This document shows, one piece after another, positions 9,201 to 18,281 of a DNA stretch of 64,000 bases. The notes beneath the pieces are model-generated. The model saw nothing but the letters and a program-made list of their open reading frames with translations. It ran no database searches and had not been told where the DNA came from. How positions within the stretch are numbered: position 1 is the first letter of the stretch; each line of letters starts with the position of its first letter. The stretch is from NCBI RefSeq assembly GCF_003675895.1, contig NZ_ML014763.1, forward strand, positions 1-64,000, given 5' to 3'. The position numbers were made by a program, and so were the translations under genes. This DNA comes from Parashewanella curva (GTDB lineage Bacteria > Pseudomonadota > Gammaproteobacteria > Enterobacterales > Shewanellaceae).

Positions 9201-9745
9201 TGCCTTTGTTCCTTAAAATATTATTGACCGTTTTATTGGTTGCTTATCCTTTTATTGTGTATTTAGGATTGCAATTCACTGACTTAAGGTGGGTTCTTGT
9301 CGCCCTCGCGGTCATATTATTGATTAGGCTAAGTGCACTTAAAGAGGCTGACAAAGCTCTGAGGTTACCGGTTTGGGCTGGATTATTACTAGTCACATTG
9401 AGTTTTGTCACTGAGCAGCAGGGCTTTATTTTATTTTATCCTGTAATGGTTAACCTTATTTTCTTATTTATTTTTGGCTATTCTCTTAAATCAGGGCTAC
9501 CAATGATTGAACGGTTTGCTCGTATTAGAGAACCTGAATTACCAGAAGAGGCCAAACCTTATTTATATAAGATTACTCAAATTTGGTGTGGATTTTTTAT
9601 AGTGAATGCCTCTATTTCAATGTATACCGCTATGATGACAAATTTAAAGATTTGGAGCTTATATAATGGCCTGATTTCTTATTTATTGAGCGGTTCATTG
9701 TTCGTCGGTGAGTGGCTTTATCGTAAGTTGTGCTTAAAAAGATGA
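9200..9745 (+). CDS. APE cluster integral membrane protein (COG4648-like)
   Basis: 181 residues with about five or six hydrophobic segments (roughly 5-50, 60-75, 85-105, 140-175) and a GFFIVNASISMYTAMM segment. This matches the conserved small membrane protein that follows the ACPs in aryl polyene clusters. Its biochemical role is unknown; a membrane scaffold for the synthase or a flipping step are possible guesses. Overlaps both neighbours (TAATG at the front, ATGA at the back). Confidence 0.75.
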   Translation: MPLFLKILLTVLLVAYPFIVYLGLQFTDLRWVLVALAVILLIRLSALKEADKALRLPVWAGLLLVTLSFVTEQQGFILFYPVMVNLIFLFIFGYSLKSGLPMIERFARIREPELPEEAKPYLYKITQIWCGFFIVNASISMYTAMMTNLKIWSLYNGLISYLLSGSLFVGEWLYRKLCLKR

Positions 9746-11106
9746 AGACTGCAGATTTCTACTCTTGGTTGTGTCATGGAGCTAATCCTGACTCTGTATG
9801 TTTTTTTGATGATAAATGCGCAATGCAGGGAAAGCAATTCAACCAACTTATAAGCCATTACACCAAGATATTATCGGAACATAAAGCAAAGTCATGGTTA
9901 GTGCATGCGCAAAACAGTGATTGGTTTGCCATCGGCTTAGTTTCAGCTATTTTAGCAGGTAAGACAGTGATTTTACCTGCTAATACACAGCCAGAGACGT
10001 TAAACAAAATGCGTACTCTTGTCGAGGCTGAGTTATCTCCAACTCCGAGTTTTTCTGAATCTGATGCTTTGCATTTACAAAAAGTAGAACGATTTGCTCA
10101 TGAAATGTGGCCAGCTTCTTCTGATTTAGGTCGATTGATCTTATATACATCTGGTAGCAGTGGTGAACCTAAAGCAATTGAAAAGAGTATCTGTCAATTA
10201 GCTGCAGAGATAGAAAATTTGGAACGCTGTTTTAGTGCAGATTTTGCTTCTGAGGATACAAGGATTTATTCTACAGTTTCTCATCAGCATATATATGGCT
10301 TGCTGTTTAAAGTGTTATGGCCATTAGTCACTGGACGTGCAATCTTTATACCTCTGATTAGTTATCCCGAAGTTCTATTTGATGCATTTCACTCTAGAAA
10401 AAATAAAGTATTGATCAGCAGCCCTGCTTTTCTCGAGAGATTAACTAGTGAAAAAACAAATGGCTTTAACAAATTACTTGTATTTAGTTCTGGTGGCCCA
10501 CTTTCATTTAAAGGTGCTTCACTCAGCCAGGAAGTGCTCGGTGTTCATCCTATCGAAGTGTTTGGTAGTACTGAAACAGGTGGCATTGCGTATCGTCAGC
10601 AAGTATCAAACAATACAACTTGGCAGCCATTTCCGAAAGTTAATGTAACATGTGACGCTAAGAGTAAACGTTTAAGAATTCAATCTCCATATTTGCATAA
10701 CACTGATTGGTATGAGTGCGATGATAAAATATCCATCGAAGACACGGGTAAATTCAGGCTTTTAGGGCGTATAGACAGGATTGTAAAGATCGAAGAAAAG
10801 CGTGTTTCCATTACTGCAATGGAAAAATACTTGTTACAGCATTCTGATATTGAACAAGCGGTAATAACTGTTTTAGAGCATACAAGGCGCCAACTTGCTG
10901 CTGTTATCGTTTTTAAACCTTCAGGAGAAAAGCAGCTTCAAAAAATGGGGAAATTTCAACAAAGCCGTTTATTAAAGCAGTATTTATCCAAAGAATTTGA
11001 GTTAGTGACTCTCCCTAGAAAATGGCGTTTTGTTTCACAGATCCCGCTATCGTCTCAAGGTAAACGAGATCAAAGCGCACTTAGAGAATTATTTGAACAT
11101 GATTAA
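9742..11106 (+). CDS. apeH: Acyl/aryl-AMP ligase of the APE cluster
   Basis: 454-residue member of the ANL adenylate-forming family, shorter than classical acyl-CoA synthetases. The P-loop-like motif is LILYTSGSSGEPKAIEKS, followed by EVFGSTETGGIAYR and the RIDRIVKIEEKRVS hinge region. It should activate the aromatic starter acid with ATP and load it on an ACP. The ATG at 9742 overlaps the previous stop (ATGA); an upstream in-frame GTG at 9730 is possible but less likely. The neighbouring ammonia-lyase would provide the acid. Confidence 0.85.
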   Translation: MKTADFYSWLCHGANPDSVCFFDDKCAMQGKQFNQLISHYTKILSEHKAKSWLVHAQNSDWFAIGLVSAILAGKTVILPANTQPETLNKMRTLVEAELSPTPSFSESDALHLQKVERFAHEMWPASSDLGRLILYTSGSSGEPKAIEKSICQLAAEIENLERCFSADFASEDTRIYSTVSHQHIYGLLFKVLWPLVTGRAIFIPLISYPEVLFDAFHSRKNKVLISSPAFLERLTSEKTNGFNKLLVFSSGGPLSFKGASLSQEVLGVHPIEVFGSTETGGIAYRQQVSNNTTWQPFPKVNVTCDAKSKRLRIQSPYLHNTDWYECDDKISIEDTGKFRLLGRIDRIVKIEEKRVSITAMEKYLLQHSDIEQAVITVLEHTRRQLAAVIVFKPSGEKQLQKMGKFQQSRLLKQYLSKEFELVTLPRKWRFVSQIPLSSQGKRDQSALRELFEHD

Positions 11107-11452
11107 GTCGCAATTACCCAAAATTTTAGAGCAACATATTTCTGATACAGAAGGCTTTTGGCGTCTTTTTGTTGATGCTTCATTACCTTTCTTTAATGGT
11201 CATTTTCCTCAGCAAGCGGTATTACCGGGGGTAACTCAACTTGATTGGGTGATAAAAATAGGGTGTGGAACATTTGGATATCCAACAAATGTTGCTCAAT
11301 TAGAAGTACTAAAGTTTCAGCAACTTATTTTGCCTAATACAGAAGTTGAGTTGCGAATTACACACAAACTAGAACAAAAAAAATTGTTGTTTTCAGTCAC
11401 CCAAGGTGAAAAACAATTTGCTTCTGGTCGTATTTCAATTAAAACCGAGTGA
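11099..11452 (+). CDS. apeI: Hotdog-fold 3-hydroxyacyl-ACP dehydratase, subunit I
   Basis: 117-residue FabZ-like hotdog protein. FNGHFPQQAVLPGV is the dehydratase signature, with the catalytic His in GHFP. It would remove water from 3-hydroxyacyl-ACP in each cycle to leave a conjugated double bond; no enoyl reductase is encoded, which is why a polyene results. In the characterised system two dehydratases act together (ApeI and ApeP), and a second one is encoded at 21302. The start at 11099 overlaps the ligase by 8 bases. Confidence 0.82.
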   Translation: MIKSQLPKILEQHISDTEGFWRLFVDASLPFFNGHFPQQAVLPGVTQLDWVIKIGCGTFGYPTNVAQLEVLKFQQLILPNTEVELRITHKLEQKKLLFSVTQGEKQFASGRISIKTE

Positions 11453-11458
11453 TCTTTT

Positions 11459-13168
11459 ATGCGAACAGCAATTGTTATTCCTAATTACAATCATAAAGAT
11501 GCTATTTCAGAGACTCTAGAGAAATTAACTGACTTTGGCTTGTCTTGCTATTTGATTAATGATGGTAGTGACTTGGAAACAACGGTTTTATTGGAGAGTT
11601 TAGAAACAAAGTACTCATGGGTAACACTCATTCATCACTCTAATAATCAAGGGAAAGGTGGCGCTGTTATAACCGGTCTTAAAGCCGCTTTTGAAGATGG
11701 ATACAGTCATGCAATTCAAATAGATGCAGATGGACAGCATAATTTGAATGATATTCCAAAAATGTTATCAATGGCTGCGCAGTATCCAGATAGCGTAATT
11801 TCAGGGCTACCTGAATACGATGAGTCGATCCCCAAAGGTCGATTATATGGGCGATATATTACCCATTTTTGGGTATGGGTAGAAACGCTTAGCTTTGAAA
11901 TTAAAGATTCTATGTGTGGTTTTAGAGTGTATCCATTATGCGCAACTGTTGGGTTAATTGAAAGTGAATCTTTAGGCAAGCGCATGGATTTTGATATCGA
12001 GATTTTAGTTAAATTACATTGGCGTGGAACGAGAGTGAAACATGTGCCAACTGCTGTGATTTATCCAGAAAATGGTGTGAGTCACTTTCAAGGATTGCAT
12101 GATAATTTACGTATATCCAAATTACATACTAAATTATTTTTTGGAATGCTAGCTCGCATACCTCGATGGTTGTTAAAAAATAACTCTAATGAACAGCATT
12201 GGTCAAAAACCAAAGAACGTGGTAGTTATCTAGGAATAAAAATACTGGCAGCTAGTTATCGTTTAGGAGGGCATATATTGTGTCGCAGTATTATGTACCC
12301 TGTTATTGGTTATTTTTTTATCACGGGTAGGCAAGCAAGAAAAGCATCATTAAATTTTTATCAACAAGTTTATGAATATCACCACTGTGTGTCTAGTTTC
12401 AAACCAAGCATTTGGAAGAGTTTGAAGCACTTTTTAAGTTTTGGCGATGCTGCTCTCGATAGACTAGATGCATGGTGTGACAGAATTAAACTTGATGAAG
12501 TCATTTTTCCTGGAAGAATGGAATTTGATAAGCTGATCCGATCAAACAAAGGTGCTGTCTTATTAGCTTCGCATTTAGGGAATATTGAACTGTGCCGAGC
12601 TCTGTCAGTTCAAAATAAGAATATAAAAATTAATGTATTAGTTAGAATTTCACATGCCGAAAATTTTAACCGTATTCTTAAACAACTCAATCCTAATAGC
12701 GATGTAAATTTATTGCCTGTCGATGATATGAGTTTAGCAACTTCTGTTTTGCTACAAGAAAAAATAGCGCAAGGTGAATTGGTTGTGATTGCTGCAGATA
12801 GAACGTCTCAAGAAGGTTCTGAGCGGGTTTTCTACTCTGACTTTTTAGGTAAAACAGCCGCGTTTGCACAAGGGCCATTCATTTTGTCTTCTTTACTAGA
12901 TTGCCCTGTTTACAGCATATTTTGTATTAAAAATCAGCATAATAAATATCAAGTTTTTTTAGAAAAATTGTCCGACAGTTTAAATGGTCCAAGAAAGCAG
13001 CGCATGCAAAGACTTCAGGATGCAGTGGATATTTATAGTAAACGCTTGTCTGTCTATGCTGGACAGTATCCACAGCAATGGTTTAATTTTTTCGATTTTT
13101 GGCATAAGCAGCCTCAACAACAAACGGTAAGCGGTAATGATTTTTCCGCTCAAGGAACAAATAAATGA
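11459..13168 (+). CDS. Family 2 glycosyltransferase fused to LpxL-type acyltransferase
   Basis: 569-residue two-domain enzyme. Residues 1-240 are a GT-A glycosyltransferase family 2 domain (IVIPNYNH start, AIQIDADGQHN metal-binding region). Residues about 270-555 are a lipid A-type acyltransferase domain with HX4E motif HLGNIE and a basic, membrane-associating character. The fusion is characteristic of aryl polyene clusters and suggests that a sugar and an acyl group are added to the lipid anchor by one protein. It follows the dehydratase by 6 bases and overlaps the lyase by 4 (ATGA). Confidence 0.88.
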   Translation: MRTAIVIPNYNHKDAISETLEKLTDFGLSCYLINDGSDLETTVLLESLETKYSWVTLIHHSNNQGKGGAVITGLKAAFEDGYSHAIQIDADGQHNLNDIPKMLSMAAQYPDSVISGLPEYDESIPKGRLYGRYITHFWVWVETLSFEIKDSMCGFRVYPLCATVGLIESESLGKRMDFDIEILVKLHWRGTRVKHVPTAVIYPENGVSHFQGLHDNLRISKLHTKLFFGMLARIPRWLLKNNSNEQHWSKTKERGSYLGIKILAASYRLGGHILCRSIMYPVIGYFFITGRQARKASLNFYQQVYEYHHCVSSFKPSIWKSLKHFLSFGDAALDRLDAWCDRIKLDEVIFPGRMEFDKLIRSNKGAVLLASHLGNIELCRALSVQNKNIKINVLVRISHAENFNRILKQLNPNSDVNLLPVDDMSLATSVLLQEKIAQGELVVIAADRTSQEGSERVFYSDFLGKTAAFAQGPFILSSLLDCPVYSIFCIKNQHNKYQVFLEKLSDSLNGPRKQRMQRLQDAVDIYSKRLSVYAGQYPQQWFNFFDFWHKQPQQQTVSGNDFSAQGTNK

Positions 13169-14727
13169 CGCAGATGAATTCAATGGAAATCCAATCAGAT
13201 GTTATTGAAGTTGGTGAACAGTCATTAACCATTGCTCAGGTCGCTGCTGTAGCCAATGGAGCTAAGGTACAGCTTTCCCGTTCTCTAGACTATGTTGAAA
13301 AAATTGAAAAGGGCGCGCGCTTCATTGATAGTCTATTAGAGGAAGAAGGCGTTGTCTATGGTGTTACTACCGGTTATGGTGATTCTTGCACCGTTGCGGT
13401 TGATATTGAACATGTTCACGAACTCCCTTTGCACTTAACTCGTTTCCATGGTTGTGGTTTGGGGCAATATCTAAATGATCAACAAGCCCGTGCGGTAATG
13501 GTTTGTCGCTTGAATTCGTTAGCGATTGGGAAATCTGGTGTTAGTTACGCGCTGCTTGAGCGCATTGCAGTTATGCTGAACAATCAGATCATTCCGTTGA
13601 TCCCTGAAGAAGGCTCTGTTGGTGCTAGCGGTGATCTTACACCCTTATCTTATCTTGCTGGAGCCATCATTGGCGAACGCGAAGTTCGTTATCAAGGTAA
13701 TATTCAATTAAGCGTCGATGTTTTTGATAAATTAGGTCTTGATCATATTAGCTTACGCCCAAAAGAAGGCTTAGCATTAATGAACGGCACAGCGGTGATG
13801 ACAGGACTTGCTTGCTTAGCTTATGAGCGTGCGCAGTATCTTGCAAAGCTAAGCAGTCGTATAACGGCTATGGCGTCGTTAACTTTGCAAGGTAATTCAG
13901 ATCACTTTGATGAAATTTTATTTGCGGCAAAACCGCATCAGGGGCAAGCTCAAATTGCAGCTTGGATCCGTGAAGACCTTAATCATTATCAGCACCCTAG
14001 AAATTCAGATAGATTACAAGATCGCTATTCAATTCGCTGTGCTCCGCATATTATTGGGGTCATGCAGGATGCTTTACCTTTTTTAAGACAGTTTATTGAA
14101 ACGGAATTAAATAGTGCAAATGACAATCCAATTGTTGATGCAGAAGGTGAACATATCCTTCATGGTGGGCATTTCTATGGTGGACACATTGCTTTTGCTA
14201 TGGATTCATTGAAAACCTTGGTTGCTAATATTGCCGACTTGCATGACAGGCAGTTAGCATTAGTTATGGATACTAAATTCAATAATGGTTTGCCGCCGAA
14301 CTTATCAGGTGCTAAAGGAGTTCGAAAGGTTATTAATCATGGTTTTAAAGCGGTACAAATAGGCGCTTCAGCATGGACTGCAGAAGCATTGAAACATACG
14401 ATGCCTGCGAGTGTATTTTCTCGTTCAACAGAGTGTCATAATCAAGACAAAGTAAGTATGGGAACTATTGCTGCGCGAGATTGCCTACGTGTATTGCAAT
14501 TAACAGAGCAGGTTGCCGCTGCGGCTTTATTGTCGATGACACAGGGTATTCAATTGAGAATCGACGCCGAAGAGTTATCTTTTGAGACTTTAACCCCTTC
14601 ACTAAAAAAGACCTTATCGCAGGTTCAATATGTGTTTGAGCCTTTGATTGAGGATAGACCGCTAGAATCAGTTTTACGAAAAGTAGTTGATGATATTCAG
14701 CTTGGTGCATGGGAAGTTTGCAAATGA
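13165..14727 (+). CDS. MIO-type aromatic amino-acid ammonia-lyase
   Basis: 520-residue member of the HAL/PAL/TAL family, which eliminates ammonia from histidine, phenylalanine or tyrosine. The self-forming MIO cofactor triad is Ala154-Ser155-Gly156 in GSVGASGDLTPLSYLAG, and the catalytic tyrosine is Tyr65 in YGVTTGYG. The selectivity pair that is S-H in HAL, H-L in bacterial TAL and F-L in PAL reads Phe94-His95 here. Being inside the APE operon, it most likely makes cinnamate or p-coumarate as the aryl starter rather than urocanate. It overlaps both neighbours by 4 bases. Substrate is inferred, not shown. Confidence 0.9.
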   Translation: MTQMNSMEIQSDVIEVGEQSLTIAQVAAVANGAKVQLSRSLDYVEKIEKGARFIDSLLEEEGVVYGVTTGYGDSCTVAVDIEHVHELPLHLTRFHGCGLGQYLNDQQARAVMVCRLNSLAIGKSGVSYALLERIAVMLNNQIIPLIPEEGSVGASGDLTPLSYLAGAIIGEREVRYQGNIQLSVDVFDKLGLDHISLRPKEGLALMNGTAVMTGLACLAYERAQYLAKLSSRITAMASLTLQGNSDHFDEILFAAKPHQGQAQIAAWIREDLNHYQHPRNSDRLQDRYSIRCAPHIIGVMQDALPFLRQFIETELNSANDNPIVDAEGEHILHGGHFYGGHIAFAMDSLKTLVANIADLHDRQLALVMDTKFNNGLPPNLSGAKGVRKVINHGFKAVQIGASAWTAEALKHTMPASVFSRSTECHNQDKVSMGTIAARDCLRVLQLTEQVAAAALLSMTQGIQLRIDAEELSFETLTPSLKKTLSQVQYVFEPLIEDRPLESVLRKVVDDIQLGAWEVCK

Positions 14728-15146
14728 AAGCGATATTAACCTGCATGACGGAAATTAAAATTCCCTTTCATGATGTGGATTCGATGCAAATTACTTGGCA
14801 TGGCAATTATTTACGCTATTTTGAGATTGCTCGTTGTGATTTACTTGATAAGTTAGATTATAACTATTGTCAGATGTTAGAATCTGGTTATTCATGGCCG
14901 ATCGTGGATTTACATATAAAGTATGTCAAGCCGAGTCTTTTTGACCAAAAAATCTTGGTTACGGCATCGTTGGTCGAGTGGGAAAATCGTATTCGTATTA
15001 ATTATGTAATTACAGATGCTAATACGGGGAAAAGATTGACAAAGGGGTACACCATACAAGCTGCGGTTGACAATGATACTCAAGAGTTGTGTTTTGTTAC
15101 GCCAAAAATTTTCCAAGAAAAAGTATTGCCATTATTGGAGCGATAA
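14724..15146 (+). CDS. 4-hydroxybenzoyl-CoA thioesterase-like protein
   Basis: 140-residue hotdog thioesterase. The FHDVDSMQITWHGNYLRYFE motif, with the Asp of DVDSM as likely catalytic residue, is typical of the 4HBT/YbgC group. It may release or proofread acyl-ACP intermediates, or act in transfer of the finished chain. The start at 14724 gives an ATGA overlap with the ammonia-lyase; the next in-frame ATG (12 residues later) is also possible. Ends with a TAATG overlap with the carrier gene. Confidence 0.82.
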   Translation: MKAILTCMTEIKIPFHDVDSMQITWHGNYLRYFEIARCDLLDKLDYNYCQMLESGYSWPIVDLHIKYVKPSLFDQKILVTASLVEWENRIRINYVITDANTGKRLTKGYTIQAAVDNDTQELCFVTPKIFQEKVLPLLER

Positions 15147-15862
15147 TGAAAATAAGAAATTCCTTGTCGAAGATATTCATATTCACTTTGGTAGCGCTTC
15201 TATCTGGAAGAGCGTTGGCCTGTGAGAATTTGTTTTCGCATCCCATTACCGCATCAGAGTTGAAACAGATGAGTAAGCTGTTGGTTAATTCCAATCCCTT
15301 GCAGACTCAATTCGAGCAAACGAGGAAGTTAGCAATTCTTAAACGACCGTTAAAGAGTTCTGGCCGCGTATCGTTTTCACCTAAACGAGGCGTGATTTGG
15401 CAGCAACAAAAACCGTTTAAAACGACGTTAATTTTGCAAGCCAACTCGTTGACTCAAGTTAATAGTCAAGGTCAGGTAAGTGTTATCACAGGAGGCGAAA
15501 GTAACACTATATCAGAGCTTTTATCTCCTGTGATGAATGGTATGTTTACTGGTAATATCGCGGCTTTACAAGAATCATTTGACCTTTACTTTCAAAACGA
15601 TGTGGATAAAGAATACTGGCTGTTAGGGCTGATCCCAAAAAATAATTTAGCAAAGAAAGCTTTTTCAAGCATTGTGATCAGAGGGGATAATATTGCAACT
15701 AAAAGTGAGTTTTCGATCCAAACTATCGTCTTAACATCTAATGCTATAAAAAATAAAAAGTCCGATGTTACAACTATTCGATTTATCGAACCGCAAACTC
15801 ATTCATTAGGAAAAAATGATTTGCAGCTGTTTGAATTGAGTTCCAGTAATTCAGTCCTGTGA
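15146..15862 (+). CDS. LolA-like outer-membrane lipoprotein carrier of the APE cluster
   Basis: 238-residue periplasmic protein with a signal peptide (cleavage near ALA-CE, about residue 25) and a LolA-type beta half-barrel pattern (QFEQTRKLAILKRPLKSSGR, then FSPKRGVIW). It would carry the hydrophobic aryl polyene lipid across the periplasm from the MMPL exporter to the outer membrane. The start is the ATG overlapping the previous stop; the open frame extends 19 residues upstream without a good ribosome site. A Cys at the predicted cleavage site is not in a lipobox. Confidence 0.8.
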   Translation: MKIRNSLSKIFIFTLVALLSGRALACENLFSHPITASELKQMSKLLVNSNPLQTQFEQTRKLAILKRPLKSSGRVSFSPKRGVIWQQQKPFKTTLILQANSLTQVNSQGQVSVITGGESNTISELLSPVMNGMFTGNIAALQESFDLYFQNDVDKEYWLLGLIPKNNLAKKAFSSIVIRGDNIATKSEFSIQTIVLTSNAIKNKKSDVTTIRFIEPQTHSLGKNDLQLFELSSSNSVL

Positions 15863-15875
15863 TAATTGATATTTT

Positions 15876-18281
15876 ATGAAACGGACTTTTTGCACGTCAA
15901 CCGCTCAAATGCGCTTGGTGATTTGGACATTCATTACTCTTGGTGTAATGGCATCTGGTCTATATCAGTTTCAGCAAGGTGCTCATATACAGCGTGATAT
16001 TTTGGCTATGCTGCCAAAGGCTCAAGAAAATCCACTACAAAAAATTGCAATTAATCGTATTGAAGCCAAATTAGCTGGGCAGCTTTTTATTGGTGTGGTT
16101 GCTCAAAAAGAAGTGACAGCTATTGATGCTTCAAAATTATTTTTGAAAAAGTTAACTCACTTTTCTGAACAAGCGCAGCACCCTTTTTTTAATATAGAGA
16201 GCGTTCCTGAAGACTTTTCAGTACAATTAGGCCAATTATATTTTTCTCACCGTTTTCACCTCCTTAGTCATGAGCAACAAAAGCTGCTCACTCAACATGA
16301 CGTTCAATCATTAATAGATCATGCTCAGCAAGCGTTGTATTCGAGTTTTGGAGTAGCGAGCAGCCAACAATTAGAACAAGATCCGCTCCTATTATTTACT
16401 GATTTTTTAAATTCACTAGCAAGGCAACAGTCTCTTAATCACAAGCAAGGCATTCTATTTGCAAAAGATGCCAATAAAACCATTGGGATCATACAAGCAA
16501 AAGGAAAGGGCAGTGTATTTAATCCAGATGCTCAGCAAAAGCAATTAAAGGTAATCAACCGAGCATTAGAGGCCGTGAAAGCTCAATATCCGAATGTTGA
16601 TTTTTTGAAGGCAGGGGCGTTATTTCATGCCGCTTATGCAACCGAAAATGCTAAGTTTGAAATCTCGATTATTGGTTTTGGTTCACTAATAATGATCATT
16701 ATTATGATTTTGTACGTGTTTCGTTCAGTGATGCCAATTTCAATGGCTTTACTGACGATGGCGTCTGCATTTTTATTTGCCGTTGTTTTGACAATCTCAA
16801 TATTCGGTGAATTGCATCTGATCACTCTTGTTTTTGGTAGCAGCTTAGTTGGAATTTCTATCGATTATACGTTTCATTATTATTGTGAGCGTATGGTTAA
16901 TCCAAATGTGTCATTGCAAACGACAGTAAAGAAGATAACCCCAACGGTATCCTTAGCCTTACTGACGAGTATTATAGCTTATCTTACTATTGCTTTTACT
17001 CCATTTATCGGTATGCAACAAGTCGCTGTATTTTGTGCGGGAGGCTTAATTGGAGCATTTGTAACCCTTGTGTTGGCTTATCCTGCATTAGCTAAGTTCT
17101 CTCCAAAACGACGATATGATTTTAGGTTATCTCAGTGGTATTTGAAAAAGCTTGAGCGAATAGTCATTAGACTTTTAATAACAAGAGGCTCTGCAGTTTC
17201 AGTATTGATTATTACTGTTTGCATGAGCATATGGGGTGTTTACTTATTAACGCCGAATAATGATATTCGTAATCTACAGCAAGCACCAAATTGGATAACT
17301 GAACCTGAACAGCAATTGAGACAAGTGTTATCAGGTGGTACGGATAACCAATTTATATTAGTTTCTGCAAACAATGAACAAGAGTTATTAGCGAGATTGC
17401 ATCAAATAAATATTCCTTTATTGGAAGCTGTTGAGCAAGGTGAATTATCAAGCTTTATGAATTTGGCAAGCTATGTACCAAGTACCGAACAGCAAAAGCA
17501 AAATTATCAGTTATTGTCTCAACTTTATGGAAACTCTTTGCCCAATATATTGCAGCAAATGGGATTGCCTTTAGAGCTTGCTCCAGCACTGCAACAGCAA
17601 TTTGTTGAGAAAAAAACACAATATCTCACTTTGGATGCTTTATCCAAAATCCCACATAGCTTTTTTAATGAACTATTAATTACTCCAAGTTCTTACCACA
17701 ATGAATTTGCGACGATTATATTACTTGGTGGGATCAAAGAGCTTGATAAGCTGTCTCAACGGATATCCTCTATTCCCAATGCTCAATTGGTTGATCAGGT
17801 CAATGATATTTCAAACATAATGGCGCACTTTAGTAAGTTAACATTGTGGTTGGTTGTTTTATCTTTGGTCATTGCTTCTGCTATTTTTATGCTCCATTTC
17901 GGTATGAAAAAAGGCCTCCTTGTTGTTGCAGTACCAATATTAGCAATATTGCTTACTTTAGCTACTTTGGGCTTCATACAATCTGGATTTACACTATTTC
18001 ATGCATTGGCTTTGTTACTGGTGTTTGGTTTTGGCGTAGATTACTCACTTTTTTTTGCCAAAAATCATCATTCCCCTTCCGTAATGACGGCGGTAACACT
18101 ATCAGCAATTTCGACTATGTTGGCTTTTGGGTTACTTAGTCTGAGTGACACTCCTGCAATTCACTATTTTGGCTTTACAATAGCAGTCGGAATCGCAATT
18201 ACTTTTTTACTTGCTCCATTCGTGAGTCTTTTTACAAGGAAGTACAATGATAAAAAAACACAATCAAAACTCGCGTATTGA
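15876..18281 (+). CDS. MMPL/RND-family exporter of the APE cluster
   Basis: 801-residue inner-membrane transporter of the MMPL group. It has an N-terminal helix, a periplasmic loop (about residues 35-250), a block of five or six helices (about 255-420), a second periplasmic loop (about 450-640), and a final helix block (about 645-790). Proton-relay type acidic residues occur in GISIDYTFHYY and VFGFGVDYSLFFAK. It would extract the aryl polyene lipid from the inner membrane. Its last 35 bases overlap the flavoprotein gene in a different frame. Confidence 0.88.
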   Translation: MKRTFCTSTAQMRLVIWTFITLGVMASGLYQFQQGAHIQRDILAMLPKAQENPLQKIAINRIEAKLAGQLFIGVVAQKEVTAIDASKLFLKKLTHFSEQAQHPFFNIESVPEDFSVQLGQLYFSHRFHLLSHEQQKLLTQHDVQSLIDHAQQALYSSFGVASSQQLEQDPLLLFTDFLNSLARQQSLNHKQGILFAKDANKTIGIIQAKGKGSVFNPDAQQKQLKVINRALEAVKAQYPNVDFLKAGALFHAAYATENAKFEISIIGFGSLIMIIIMILYVFRSVMPISMALLTMASAFLFAVVLTISIFGELHLITLVFGSSLVGISIDYTFHYYCERMVNPNVSLQTTVKKITPTVSLALLTSIIAYLTIAFTPFIGMQQVAVFCAGGLIGAFVTLVLAYPALAKFSPKRRYDFRLSQWYLKKLERIVIRLLITRGSAVSVLIITVCMSIWGVYLLTPNNDIRNLQQAPNWITEPEQQLRQVLSGGTDNQFILVSANNEQELLARLHQINIPLLEAVEQGELSSFMNLASYVPSTEQQKQNYQLLSQLYGNSLPNILQQMGLPLELAPALQQQFVEKKTQYLTLDALSKIPHSFFNELLITPSSYHNEFATIILLGGIKELDKLSQRISSIPNAQLVDQVNDISNIMAHFSKLTLWLVVLSLVIASAIFMLHFGMKKGLLVVAVPILAILLTLATLGFIQSGFTLFHALALLLVFGFGVDYSLFFAKNHHSPSVMTAVTLSAISTMLAFGLLSLSDTPAIHYFGFTIAVGIAITFLLAPFVSLFTRKYNDKKTQSKLAY

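Noticed and set aside
10448-10648. 66-codon plus-strand frame within the AMP-ligase gene
   Set aside because: Out-of-frame shadow of a well-supported enzyme gene.
13165-14727. Assignment of the ammonia-lyase as histidine-utilising HutH
   Set aside because: No hutU, hutI or hutC gene is near, and the gene is coupled by overlaps to polyene biosynthesis genes. The selectivity pair is F-H rather than the S-H of HAL.
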